Assembly: GCA_020634885.1 (NCBI GenBank)
Contig: JACKAW010000001.1
Span: 620,001-684,000, forward strand
Reading direction: 5' to 3'
DNA length: 64,000 bases
Source: Anaerolineales bacterium
GTDB lineage: Bacteria; Chloroflexota; Anaerolineae; Anaerolineales; Villigracilaceae
In this document: one piece after another, positions 1 through 7,952 of the stretch
How positions within the stretch are numbered: position 1 is the first letter of the stretch
Layout of the letters: every line of letters begins with the position of its first letter
Position numbers and translations under genes: made by a program
The notes under the pieces: model-generated
Database searches by the model: none
Told to the model about the DNA's origin: nothing
Seen by the model: the letters and a program-made list of their open reading frames with translations, nothing else

Positions 1-234
1 CCATAAACCAGCTGAAAAAGTAACCAACAACCCTGCTGTAACAAGAAGCAATGGCACAAAAGATACAAGCACCTCGGCAAATTTACGACCAGAACCTACA
101 GACCCTGTAATCATGTTTTTATAGGCGTCAAATGGGGATGCCCCAACTGCCAGCAAGATCAACGAAACAAAACCTAATGCCAGTAAAAAGGCTATTAATT
201 GAAAAACAAAACCGCCCAATCGAGACTTAAGCAT
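1..234 (-). CDS. ABC transporter permease, N-terminal part (nucleoside/BMP type)
   Basis: The first 78 codons of a gene that continues beyond the left edge of the window. The start is a cytoplasmic segment followed by a long hydrophobic helix and then a second helix ending ...FSAGLW. In permeases of the BMP/nucleoside ABC family (YufP/NupP group) that motif continues into NIGAEGQ, which here would lie just outside the window. The ATG (232-234) lies inside the last codons of the ATPase gene, so the two genes overlap by 8 nt and are probably translationally coupled. It should form the membrane channel for the binding protein and ATPase encoded upstream. The family is inferred from position and the short motif; the substrate is not determined. 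Confidence 0.85.
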   Translation of the reverse strand, partial: MLKSRLGGFVFQLIAFLLALGFVSLILLAVGASPFDAYKNMITGSVGSGRKFAEVLVSFVPLLLVTAGLLVTFSAGLW

Positions 235-1720
235 GGGGCTCTCCTTTTTGCGGCCATCCCTTGCCACCGATCAATTGCCCAAGCTGTTCAATGCTTGTCG
301 TTGTGGCATCAATGGGTTCAGAAACATCGCCACTGAAAAAGACCATCAAGCGGTCGCTATATTGCAAAACTTCATCAAGGTCTGATGAAATAAAGATGAT
401 CGCCGCGCCGTCCTGTTTGCAGCGGTCTTTCAGCTTACTCCAGATGTAGATCACCGATTCAATATCCAAGCCACGGGTTGGGTGTTCCAAAAGAATAAGT
501 GAAAGGGGTGATTGCAGCAATGCTAATTCTGCCCGCTGTTGATTGCCACCTGAAAGCGACTCAACTGTACTCGTCGGATTACCACGAATATTAAAGGATT
601 TAATTCTTTCTTCCGCAAGTTTCTGCCCGTAGGCTTTATCGATAAAGACACCTTTCGGTTCCTCCGCAAGAACAAAGTGGTCAGTCAAACTCAAACCGGG
701 AACCAAGCCTTCTTCCAAACGCGCCGCGGGGAGAAAGTTCACGCCTTCGTGCTTGAAGGCATGATATGACTTTCCTGTGAGGTCTTTTCCTTTTAGGATA
801 ACCCGTCCTCCAACTGGACGAACTAAACCTGCACAAGCGCGAATAAATAGATCCTGCCCGGAACCTTCAAGCCCGGCAAGCCCGATCACTTCGCCAGCCC
901 GCAAGTTAAGGCTGATATTCTTAATCTTCAAACGAACATCTTCAAGAGAAACACCCTTAAGCTCTAAAACAGTGTCGCCTGTTTGAATCGGCTGACGTTC
1001 GCCAAGGGTTACCACTTTACCGAACATCATCTCTACCAATTTGACAGCGTCAAAAGGCGGATGCATTTCGCCAACCAGTTCTCCCGCCCGCAACACAACC
1101 ACTTGATTACAAAGAAATTCCACATCTTCCAACTTATGCGAAACAAAAATAATGGTCATGCCCTGCCCGGCAAGAGTTTTGAGGGTGGCAAATAATTTAT
1201 TTTTTTGTGAAGCGCTGATGCCTGTTGTTGGCTCATCGAGAATGAGGACACGTGCTCCCATCCACAAGAGGCGAATGATTTCCAACTGCTGGCGTTCGCC
1301 TACAGTCAGGGCATCTACGTAATTATCGGGGTCAAGAGAAAAATCAAATTGTTCGGCAAGTTTCAAAAAATCCTGCCGAACCGTGGTTCGATTGGGAAAA
1401 AGCCCACCGGAGCGTCCAAGCATAAAATTATCAAGAACACGCATGGGGGGGAAATCCAGCGGGTCTTGGTGCAGCATCCCAACGCCTACATGAATGGCAT
1501 CTGCCGGAGAGTTAATAACAACCGACTTTCCATCGAGGATAATTTCGCCGCCGGGGTCAGCTTGAATAAAACCAGAGAGCACCTTCATAAGGGTGCTTTT
1601 TCCAGCGCCATTCTCCCCTAAAATGCCTTGAATGGTTCCAGATTGAATGGATAGGTTAATGCCTTTATTGGCATAGGTCTTTCCAAAGTGTTTGTGAATG
1701 TTTCGAAGATCAACGTTCAT
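227..1720 (-). CDS. ABC transporter ATP-binding protein, two tandem nucleotide-binding domains
   Basis: A 497-residue protein with two ABC domains in one chain, as in the YufO/NupO and RbsA/MglA groups. The first domain has Walker A GENGAGKST, a signature-like LTVGERQQL and Walker B ILDEPT. The second has the degenerate Walker A typical of these proteins (GLAGLEGSGQ) and an intact signature LSGGNQQR. The start at 1720 (MNVDLRNIHKHF) is preferred over the upstream ATG at 1789, because the extra 23 residues are not family-like and include an intergenic hairpin. A GGAGG lies about 11 nt upstream. It energises import with the adjacent lipoprotein and permease. Within a purine-catabolic locus, nucleosides or purine bases are the likely cargo. 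Confidence 0.93.
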   Translation of the reverse strand: MNVDLRNIHKHFGKTYANKGINLSIQSGTIQGILGENGAGKSTLMKVLSGFIQADPGGEIILDGKSVVINSPADAIHVGVGMLHQDPLDFPPMRVLDNFMLGRSGGLFPNRTTVRQDFLKLAEQFDFSLDPDNYVDALTVGERQQLEIIRLLWMGARVLILDEPTTGISASQKNKLFATLKTLAGQGMTIIFVSHKLEDVEFLCNQVVVLRAGELVGEMHPPFDAVKLVEMMFGKVVTLGERQPIQTGDTVLELKGVSLEDVRLKIKNISLNLRAGEVIGLAGLEGSGQDLFIRACAGLVRPVGGRVILKGKDLTGKSYHAFKHEGVNFLPAARLEEGLVPGLSLTDHFVLAEEPKGVFIDKAYGQKLAEERIKSFNIRGNPTSTVESLSGGNQQRAELALLQSPLSLILLEHPTRGLDIESVIYIWSKLKDRCKQDGAAIIFISSDLDEVLQYSDRLMVFFSGDVSEPIDATTTSIEQLGQLIGGKGWPQKGEPHA

Positions 1721-1750
1721 GGTCGGTTCGCGCCTCCATGATATAGAAAA

Positions 1751-1779
1751 TGCAGGGGCACGGAAACCGCGCCCCTGCA
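1751..1779. repeat. Intergenic hairpin between binding protein and ATPase genes
   Basis: An inverted repeat with a 9-bp outer stem (TGCAGGGGC / GCCCCTGCA), one A-C mismatch, a 3-bp inner CGG/CCG stem and an AAA loop. It lies 15 nt after the lipoprotein stop codon and upstream of the ATPase start, with no T-run behind it. In binding-protein operons such hairpins often protect the 3' end of the abundant binding-protein message and reduce readthrough. That role is inferred here. Confidence 0.6.
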
Positions 1780-1793
1780 AAGGGAACAAATAA

Positions 1794-3065
1794 CTATTCG
1801 GAAGCGCTCAAGCCTTCCATACCTTGAAGCAGCTGTGGCAAGTACCAAACCTGTTGGTCAGAGGCAACTTCACCGTCTGCGAGGTAGGCAGAGCCGTCTT
1901 GCAGGTTGATGGGACCAGTCCACAGGTTGAGTCCACCAGCGAGTTCGGCAATGAAGCCGTCCAGCAAAGCAGCATCTTCAGCGGACAAGGCAGCGCCTTT
2001 TTCGAAACCGACGGCGGAGGTATCCACATTATTGATGTCAGCCCAATCAGGGGCAACCCAGAGGAATTGGGATTGCCAGGAACCATCCTGAGCAGAGGAG
2101 ATCGCCTTCACATATTCTGGTCCCCAATTGAAGTACGGAACACCCAAGCAGACATCGGGGGCAGCTTCACAAGCAGCAACGTAGTCATAGGCAACACCAG
2201 CCACGTTCTTGCCTTCACCCTTAAGTTTGGCAGCTTCACCAAGATTTACAGGGTTATCGATACCAGAGATGACAACATCGTAGCCAGTGGTGTAGAAATC
2301 GTTGGAAACCTGAACGGGGTCAAGTGTTACACCAGGGATGTTGAACCAGAAACCGATCCAGGTAACTTTGAATTCAAGAGAGGCGGGGTCGTTGCCAGCC
2401 ATCTCGTGGCAGTATTTCGCACCGAGGTAGGCAGAAGCAGCAAGGCGGCGGGTTTCGTCGTTGATCAACGGTCCAAGATAACCGATCTTGCCAGTCTCAG
2501 AAGCCAAAGCGGCGGCACAACCACCCATCATTTTGCCGTATTCCATACGCCCCATGATGTTCATGAGGTTTGCCATTTCGTCATACGCTTTGCCGTCTGA
2601 CCAAACTTGGTCGCCGGAAGCCATAATGACATAGACTTCTGGGTGCGCCTTGGCGAAAGCAGTGGAGGCATCTTTCATGTCATCTGAGTTAAAAATGACG
2701 AGTTTGGCGCCTTGTGCTACCAATTCTTCAGCAAGTTGGTCGGGGGTAGTGCCGGGGCGGTCGGCTGGGTTAACCTTGTCCAAGTAGAGCATGGTCGCGC
2801 CAAGGTTCTCTTCAACATACTTACCGGCTTCGTAGTGAGCCTGGCTCCAGCCATTGTCGTTGTATGGACCAACGAGCAACATACCAAACACAAACGGTTC
2901 AGCGGAGGCAGGAGCTTCTTCCGCAGCAGCGGGAGCTTCTTCTGTGGCGGCAGCTTCTTCGGCAACAGGTGCTTCTTCTGTGGCGGCTGGTTGCCCACCA
3001 CAGGCAGCCAAGACAAACATAAGTACCAACGCCATCACGGCGAGGCGGGACAAAATTGTACGCAT
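1794..3065 (-). CDS. BMP-family nucleoside-binding lipoprotein
   Basis: A 423-residue solute-binding protein of the BMP/PnrA family (Med lipoprotein domain). The N-terminus is a lipoprotein signal with lipobox LAAC (Cys at about residue 22), followed by a low-complexity Ala/Glu/Pro linker to about residue 55 that would tether the binding domain outside the membrane. The body has the BMP signatures YNDNGWSQAHYE near residue 70, then LVIFNSDDM and VISGID. PnrA-type proteins bind purine nucleosides. A good Shine-Dalgarno (AAGGAG) precedes the ATG. The gene heads the transport section and is followed by the ATPase and permease. Purine nucleoside is the best substrate guess given the catabolic genes upstream. 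Confidence 0.93.
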   Translation of the reverse strand: MRTILSRLAVMALVLMFVLAACGGQPAATEEAPVAEEAAATEEAPAAAEEAPASAEPFVFGMLLVGPYNDNGWSQAHYEAGKYVEENLGATMLYLDKVNPADRPGTTPDQLAEELVAQGAKLVIFNSDDMKDASTAFAKAHPEVYVIMASGDQVWSDGKAYDEMANLMNIMGRMEYGKMMGGCAAALASETGKIGYLGPLINDETRRLAASAYLGAKYCHEMAGNDPASLEFKVTWIGFWFNIPGVTLDPVQVSNDFYTTGYDVVISGIDNPVNLGEAAKLKGEGKNVAGVAYDYVAACEAAPDVCLGVPYFNWGPEYVKAISSAQDGSWQSQFLWVAPDWADINNVDTSAVGFEKGAALSAEDAALLDGFIAELAGGLNLWTGPINLQDGSAYLADGEVASDQQVWYLPQLLQGMEGLSASE

Positions 3066-3125
3066 ACTTCTTCTCCTTATTTTTATAAATGTTTAGCAAC
3101 TTCGAAGCCAAGCGGCGTCGCTTAG

Positions 3126-3137
3126 TTGTCTAAACAA
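3126..3137. promoter_or_regulatory. Candidate operator upstream of the binding-protein gene
   Basis: TTGTCTAAACAA is a dyad with 4-bp arms about 60 nt upstream of the lipoprotein start. Its half-sites TTGT/ACAA match those of the stronger palindrome at 13,596-13,610, but the spacing is one base longer. On the minus strand it directly follows a -10-like TAAACT. It may be a weaker site for the same GntR regulator. A 12-bp dyad could also be chance. Confidence 0.3.
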
Positions 3138-3170
3138 GTTTACCATCGTGAAGAAAGTTACAACGTATTT

Positions 3171-5120
3171 TTAAGGTATACACTCAAATTCGCTACGAAC
3201 TTCGCCAAGTGTTTCTACTTGTTCTGGACTGGCGTCTGTCTCTCGCTCAATTCGATCCCATAATTTGCATAATAATGGTCCCACATAAGGTTTTGAAACT
3301 TTGTAGGACAACTTTGACAATTCTACCGCTTTTTTCCAATCTTCTGTGTGGGCGTAGCCTTCAATATAAACAAATCGTTCTACCGGGTCATTGGGGTAAT
3401 CACCCAGGCTGAAAGCAACTTGACCAAGGCGTGTTACTTCCTCCCAGTTTCTATACTGGCGCGCAAGGTCTGCTTTTTGGAAGTAGTAACACCAACCATG
3501 CGAGGGTTCTTCTCCGTAGGCATGGGGCATTACAGCGCCGCTCTCATTTAGGATCTGCTTTGACGAAGAAATATAGGCGGCATCACGCAGCAAAGTATCA
3601 TCGGGAATTAGTTTGTTAATCGTGTCAATTTCAGGGTCAAGCAGACGCAGACATTTTGGCGGCGCGTAATAAAACACAACTGTTTGCGATGTGCTGCCAA
3701 GAAATTTACCTGCGAGAAAATCATATTCAAGCGGAGTATTTGGTTGAAGGGATAAAGTTTTTCGGTTGGTTGGGTAGAAGAGTACATAATTTATTTGATC
3801 GCTGTGATTATCTGGCGCATAGATCCAATTTAATGCCGCGCCAAGTGAGTTGTCGGCATAATATTCAAGCTGTTCATTGACCAGCACAATGGTATCTTCC
3901 TGTAAGGAAGGTGCGCGCCATGTCATTTGCCAGAACATGTTTTTGTGTTCAACCCAATCGCGCCGGAATTCATTTGACCATAAAAATTGACGTCCAGCCG
4001 CGAGTGCAAGGATTACGATAAGAATATGCCTAAATCGAATTGGAAGCCATTCCAGCAAACCTGCCAGGAGGAAACTTACACCAAACATGAATGACAAGGT
4101 GGCGCGGTTGGCAGGAAAGCCCAACGAAACAGGGACACCGGTCAGCCAAAACGGCGGACCTGCCAACCCAAGCAGGAGAATTCCCATGCCGAGCATCCAC
4201 TTCACTTCGGCGCGGCTTTCCTGATCGGTGTGGTTGTTTTCTTCTCTAGTGAAAAATACTACACCGCCAGTTAAGAGCAAAACCATAATGTAGACCACCG
4301 TTGTGCGCGGACCATCAGTGGATAGCACGGGGAATTGAAACACCTGCCCCCATGCCGCGCCTGTTGTTACCCACAGGCTGGCAAAAACATTCTTCAGCAT
4401 ATCCAAAACTGAAAATGCAGAGGCGGTGGTTTCTTCTTCCAAACCGATCTGGTAGACCTGGTTGTTGAATATAAATAGGCGGGATAAAACTGCAAGGATG
4501 AACACTGCCAGGTAGGGCAGATACAACTTGAAGGTCGTTTTGAGCCGTATCTGCCATGAGGAGGGTTCAGCCCGGAGCGAGGTAAAAATTACAAAAGGGC
4601 GTATCAATTCAAGGACGAAGAAATATTCCATCATCCATAAATTGAGGGCAGAAAATATTAACGCGGGTATTGTTTTTCCGCGCAGCATGAGGAGGTATGA
4701 AATAAGAAAGAAAAAGATGACGATGAAAAAATGCGAGTAGAGATAGCTTGTCCATTGTTGGTTGAAGCCCGGGTAGAGTAAAAACAAAGCGCTGAGGGCA
4801 AGCGGAAACTTTGGATTTTTTGGGAAAAGGTGTTTGCCTATGGCAAATAAAACCACTGCACCCAGCCAGCGCCAAATGAGGGCAAAGATCTGCCAGTAAA
4901 TTGGTTGATGCGGAAGGATACGAGTGGTGATCTGGTAAAGCAATGCCCACACCGGGCGATTGGTAGAGAAGTAGCGCGTCATGGCATCGGCGCCGAGTTG
5001 GTAGCGAATCCACGACATGGGCAGGTCATCCCAATAAAAGCCCAGTTGAGGGATGAGCAAGCCATACGAAATTATTGCAAGCAAAAGGAGCGTGAGGGTC
5101 GGGTGAATTCTTTTTAGCAT
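3171..5120 (-). CDS. Polytopic membrane protein, GT-C glycosyltransferase-like, with soluble C-terminal region
   Basis: A 649-residue protein with roughly ten or more hydrophobic helices in the first 400 residues, then a soluble region to the end. Near the N-terminus, after the first helix, is FYWDDLPMSW. An acidic pair there resembles the first-loop motif of GT-C/PMT-type lipid-sugar-using transferases. The C-terminal 250 residues contain helical repeat-like segments and no recognised catalytic motif. It lies between carbamate kinase and the binding-protein gene, on the same strand, with 88-105 nt gaps, but nothing in the sequence ties it to purine metabolism. It could be an independent cell-envelope gene. 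The GT-C assignment is tentative. Confidence 0.75.
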   Translation of the reverse strand: MLKRIHPTLTLLLLAIISYGLLIPQLGFYWDDLPMSWIRYQLGADAMTRYFSTNRPVWALLYQITTRILPHQPIYWQIFALIWRWLGAVVLFAIGKHLFPKNPKFPLALSALFLLYPGFNQQWTSYLYSHFFIVIFFFLISYLLMLRGKTIPALIFSALNLWMMEYFFVLELIRPFVIFTSLRAEPSSWQIRLKTTFKLYLPYLAVFILAVLSRLFIFNNQVYQIGLEEETTASAFSVLDMLKNVFASLWVTTGAAWGQVFQFPVLSTDGPRTTVVYIMVLLLTGGVVFFTREENNHTDQESRAEVKWMLGMGILLLGLAGPPFWLTGVPVSLGFPANRATLSFMFGVSFLLAGLLEWLPIRFRHILIVILALAAGRQFLWSNEFRRDWVEHKNMFWQMTWRAPSLQEDTIVLVNEQLEYYADNSLGAALNWIYAPDNHSDQINYVLFYPTNRKTLSLQPNTPLEYDFLAGKFLGSTSQTVVFYYAPPKCLRLLDPEIDTINKLIPDDTLLRDAAYISSSKQILNESGAVMPHAYGEEPSHGWCYYFQKADLARQYRNWEEVTRLGQVAFSLGDYPNDPVERFVYIEGYAHTEDWKKAVELSKLSYKVSKPYVGPLLCKLWDRIERETDASPEQVETLGEVRSEFECIP

Positions 5121-5146
5121 TCTTTGTTTTTTCGAGGCATTGAAGG

Positions 5147-5200
5147 TTGGCAGGGTTTATAAGGTATCGAGTGATTTCCAACCATCATAATCCCTGCCAA
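5147..5200. repeat. Intergenic inverted repeat (TTGGCAGGG word)
   Basis: Arm 5147-5160 (TTGGCAGGGTTTAT) matches the reverse complement of 5187-5200 at 13 of 14 positions, with a 26-nt loop. It begins 9 nt downstream of the carbamate kinase stop (minus strand). The preceding bases plus the arm, TTGAAGGTTGGCAGG, recur at the trpC/trpF junction near 43,935. It therefore belongs to the word-type hairpin repeats described for the trp operon. No T-run follows, so it is not a classical terminator. Confidence 0.65.
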
Positions 5201-5208
5201 GTATGTGC

Positions 5209-6162
5209 CTACGGAACGATCCAGGTACCTGTTTCGCCTTTGAGCGCCCGACCAATGTTTTGGGGATTGGTGATCAATGCTTTTCCATTGGGGTTGGCTT
5301 CAAGATACCAGATGATCGCTTGAACTTTGGGCGCCATGGAACCTTTGGAAAAGTGTGTACCTTCTGCCAGATATGCCTTGGCTTCGGCAAGTGTGATGGT
5401 ATCCAACCACTTCTGTTCAGGTTTGCCAAAACTGAGCGCAACCTTTTCAACCGCAGTTGAGATAACGAACAAATCTGCTCCAACGGCTCTTGCCAGCAGG
5501 GAGGATGCGTAATCTTTATCTACAACAGCCGCAACGCCTTCGTAATTGCCATCGCCTGGGTCTACAACAGGTATACCGCCGCCGCCAACTGTGATGGTGA
5601 TGATTCCTTTCTCAAGCAGGGTTTGGACGGTTTCCAACTCTACGATTTCTTTTGGCAAGGGAGAGGCGACAACACGCCTCCAACCACGACCGGAATCTTC
5701 GACCACAGACCAGCCTTGCTCTGTCTGACGACGTTCCGCTTCTTCCTTGTCCATAAAACTGCCGATGGGTTTTGCCGGGTTTGAAAAGGCGGGGTCGTTC
5801 TTATCAACCAGGGTTTGGGTAATGACGGTGACAACCTTTTTCTTAATACCGCGTTGGTAGAGAATATTTTGCAAATTTTGCTGAATAGCATAGCCGATCG
5901 CGCCCTGACTATCAGCACCGCACACATCAAGCGGAACTTCGTGCATTCCGGCTGTTTTTGCGGCGATTTCAGAGCGGCGTAGAATGTAGCCCACCTGTGG
6001 ACCATTGCCATGCCCAATGGCAACATCCCATCCTTGTTCGATCATATCTGCAATGTGTACACAGGTTTCTTTCGCTGCCTGATATTGACTCTCAACGGTA
6101 ACATGTTTGTCGTCAATAATCAGAGAGTTACCACCCACAGCAATTACTGCAAGTTTGGTCAT
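5209..6162 (-). CDS. arcC: Carbamate kinase
   Basis: A 317-residue amino-acid-kinase-fold enzyme that transfers phosphate from carbamoyl phosphate to ADP, giving ATP and carbamate. Family motifs are AVGGNSL near the N-terminus, GNGPQVG at about residues 53-59, a glycine-rich VGGGGIPV near 200, a VDKDYASSLLA segment and a terminal KGSMAPKVQA. Length is normal for the family. It lies directly downstream of the YgeW-type carbamoyltransferase. In anaerobic purine or allantoin pathways that enzyme makes carbamoyl phosphate, and this kinase recovers it as ATP. The start is well placed, with an SD-like GGAG about 8 nt upstream. Confidence 0.97.
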   Translation of the reverse strand: MTKLAVIAVGGNSLIIDDKHVTVESQYQAAKETCVHIADMIEQGWDVAIGHGNGPQVGYILRRSEIAAKTAGMHEVPLDVCGADSQGAIGYAIQQNLQNILYQRGIKKKVVTVITQTLVDKNDPAFSNPAKPIGSFMDKEEAERRQTEQGWSVVEDSGRGWRRVVASPLPKEIVELETVQTLLEKGIITITVGGGGIPVVDPGDGNYEGVAAVVDKDYASSLLARAVGADLFVISTAVEKVALSFGKPEQKWLDTITLAEAKAYLAEGTHFSKGSMAPKVQAIIWYLEANPNGKALITNPQNIGRALKGETGTWIVP

Positions 6163-6197
6163 TTATAGAGTCTCCTAAATATGGTTGTTTAGTTCTC

Positions 6198-6249
6198 AGT
6201 TTTGTAGTTACGTAGTTATAAAGAATCTCGACTACGTAACTACAAAACT
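6198..6249. repeat. Perfect 19-bp intergenic inverted repeat (GTAGTT/AACTAC word)
   Basis: Arms 6198-6216 and 6231-6249 are perfect complements around a 14-nt loop. Related words (AACTACCAAACTATC) continue to 6270 and overlap the ygeW stop codon. An 11-mer from this tail, ACCAAACTATC at 6258-6268, recurs inverted inside the T-box leader near 49,270. The arms are almost free of C on one strand and G on the other. The stem lies between ygeW and arcC in one operon, so an mRNA-processing or stabilising role is possible. It is not followed by a T-run. Confidence 0.85.
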
Positions 6250-6267
6250 ATTCAACTACCAAACTAT

Positions 6268-7248
6268 CTAACTCATCGTCAAAGCCATGACCGCTTTTTG
6301 CGCGTGCAGGCGGTTTTCGGCTTCGTCGTAGACCACGGAATGCGGACCATCAATCACGCCATCGGTCACTTCGAGCCCACGGTCGGCGGGCAGACAGTGC
6401 ATGTAGATGGAGTCGTCTTTGGTCAGATCCATACGGCGTTCGTCTGTGATCCAGCTCTTGTATTTTTCAATGAGAGCCTTGCCTTCTTCTTTGCCGGTGG
6501 TGGTAAGCATAGGACCCCAGCTCTTGGGATAAACCACATCTGCATCCTTGAAGGCTTCGTCCATGTTGTCGGTAATATCGAAACCAGTGCCGTATTTTTT
6601 GGCATTGTCTTTTGCCTGTTGTACGATCTCGGGCATGAGTTTGAACTCGGGTGGATGAGCCAAGACTACATCGCAGCCAAAGCGGGTCATTTGAAGGATC
6701 AGAGATTGCGGGACAGAGATCGGTTTGGAATAGGAAGCCGCATACGCCCAGGACACAACAACTTTCTTTCTCTTGAGGTCGCGTCCCTTCTTTTCCTGAA
6801 TGGTCATTAAGTCGGCGAGGCACTGGAAGGGATGGTACACATCACATTGCATGTTGAGGATGGGCACACGGCTGGCTTTGGCGACATCGTTGATGTAGCC
6901 GTTGCCAAATTGCCAGTCGCATTGACGGATGGCGATGCCATCAAAGTAGCGACCAAAGATTTCACCGATCTCTTTGGCTGTATCGCCATGTGAGATCTGG
7001 GTGGTTTCGCTGTCGATAAATGCAGCGTGACCGCCCAACTGAGCCATGCCTGATTCGAAGGATCCACGGGTGCGGGTGGAGGTGAAAAAGAATAACATGG
7101 CGAGCGTTTTGTTATCCAACAACGCATGAGGCTGTCCCAAGGCGCGTTTGCGCTTTAGATCCCACGCCACATCCAACACTGTTTCGACTTCTTCTTTGGA
7201 GAAGTCGAGGTCGCCAATAAAATCACGACCACGAAAATTTGTTTGCAT
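6268..7248 (-). CDS. ygeW: YgeW-type (knotted) carbamoyltransferase
   Basis: A 326-residue aspartate/ornithine carbamoyltransferase superfamily member. The carbamoyl-phosphate loop is FTSTRTRGSFE near residue 55, with the variant Phe-Thr found in YgeW/knotted enzymes instead of Asn-Pro. HPFQCLAD near 140 replaces HPxQ, and the C-terminal domain ends with HCLPADRGLEVTDGV and a conserved His-Ala-Gln helix. YgeW homologues occur with ygeY, ssnA, arcC and xanthine-dehydrogenase genes in purine-degrading bacteria. There they are thought to release carbamoyl phosphate from a ureido-compound; the exact substrate is not established from sequence. Here the gene lies between the phosphatase-like gene and arcC. 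Confidence 0.9.
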   Translation of the reverse strand: MQTNFRGRDFIGDLDFSKEEVETVLDVAWDLKRKRALGQPHALLDNKTLAMLFFFTSTRTRGSFESGMAQLGGHAAFIDSETTQISHGDTAKEIGEIFGRYFDGIAIRQCDWQFGNGYINDVAKASRVPILNMQCDVYHPFQCLADLMTIQEKKGRDLKRKKVVVSWAYAASYSKPISVPQSLILQMTRFGCDVVLAHPPEFKLMPEIVQQAKDNAKKYGTGFDITDNMDEAFKDADVVYPKSWGPMLTTTGKEEGKALIEKYKSWITDERRMDLTKDDSIYMHCLPADRGLEVTDGVIDGPHSVVYDEAENRLHAQKAVMALTMS

Positions 7249-7368
7249 TTTTTATCTCCTTGTTTTTTTATGGATGATTTTTTACTGTTCTACAAATGGT
7301 TCAACTTTCAAAATACTTTTTCAACATCGGTTCAGACGAGGTTGAAAGCTTCTGAAACAGAATCAGGC

Positions 7369-7411
7369 AAAAAGTCGGCAAGAGGCGCGGGGTTTACAAG
7401 GTCCTGCCGAC
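7369..7411 (-). terminator. Possible weak terminator or attenuating hairpin upstream of ygeW
   Basis: On the minus strand GTCGGCA (7411-7405) pairs with TGCCGAC (7380-7374) around a 24-nt GC-rich loop and is followed by five T residues (7373-7369). It lies between the phosphatase-like gene and ygeW, a 173-nt gap that is long for this operon. It could reduce expression of the downstream genes. The 7-bp stem and large loop make it only a candidate. Confidence 0.35.
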
Positions 7412-7421
7412 AATTGACCTC

Positions 7422-7946
7422 TTACATGGTTACACGCAGAGTTTCGCCGCGAACAAAGCGCCCGTCATCCCAAAAGAGGCGCGCCCCTTCACAATAACTC
7501 ACCGCTTCGCCCCAGGGGATGAAGTCGGTTTCAGGCAGACACGCCACCACGCCCAATTCCACTACGCCGCCATGGTTTATAACCAGTGCCGATTGCCCAG
7601 CTTGAAGCTGCTTCATAATAGTGGCGTAGTAATCAAAAAGCTGATAGGCGTATTTTGCAGCGGCTCCATCTTGCTTGACGATTTCGGAATAGTGATAGTA
7701 CGGCATGGGCCAGGGCGCTTCGCGTTCTACGGCGGGACCATAGGTATTCAACAATTCTTTTTGCTCGTTGACGGCGAATCCCATGGCGATGGCGGTTTCA
7801 AATGCGCGCGGCAGCATGGATGTGGCAACAAAACTGAATGGACCAGCGCCCTGCCCCACCATTCTTGCCAGAGATACGCCTTCCTGACTCAAATGGTCAC
7901 CACTCGGATGGCGAATGGAATGACGACGCACTTCCAAAATTTTCAT
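7422..7946 (-). CDS. Histidine phosphatase-superfamily protein of the purine locus
   Basis: A 174-residue protein with the N-terminal phosphoglycerate mutase-like motif as RRHSIRHPSGDHLSQEG (residues 7-23); the usual RHG is RHS here. Later motifs are ATSMLPRAFETA near 43 and NHGGVVE near 124, the place of the second catalytic His. The fold therefore has its phospho-His and partner His. It starts 6 nt after the YgeY-type gene and is surely in the same transcript. The substrate is unknown; a role on a phosphorylated intermediate of purine breakdown is inference from location only. Confidence 0.8.
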   Translation of the reverse strand: MKILEVRRHSIRHPSGDHLSQEGVSLARMVGQGAGPFSFVATSMLPRAFETAIAMGFAVNEQKELLNTYGPAVEREAPWPMPYYHYSEIVKQDGAAAKYAYQLFDYYATIMKQLQAGQSALVINHGGVVELGVVACLPETDFIPWGEAVSYCEGARLFWDDGRFVRGETLRVTM

Positions 7947-7952
7947 GGCTTT

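Noticed and set aside
1824..2600. 258-residue plus-strand frame opposite the BMP lipoprotein gene
   Set aside because: Antisense shadow of a clear lipoprotein gene.
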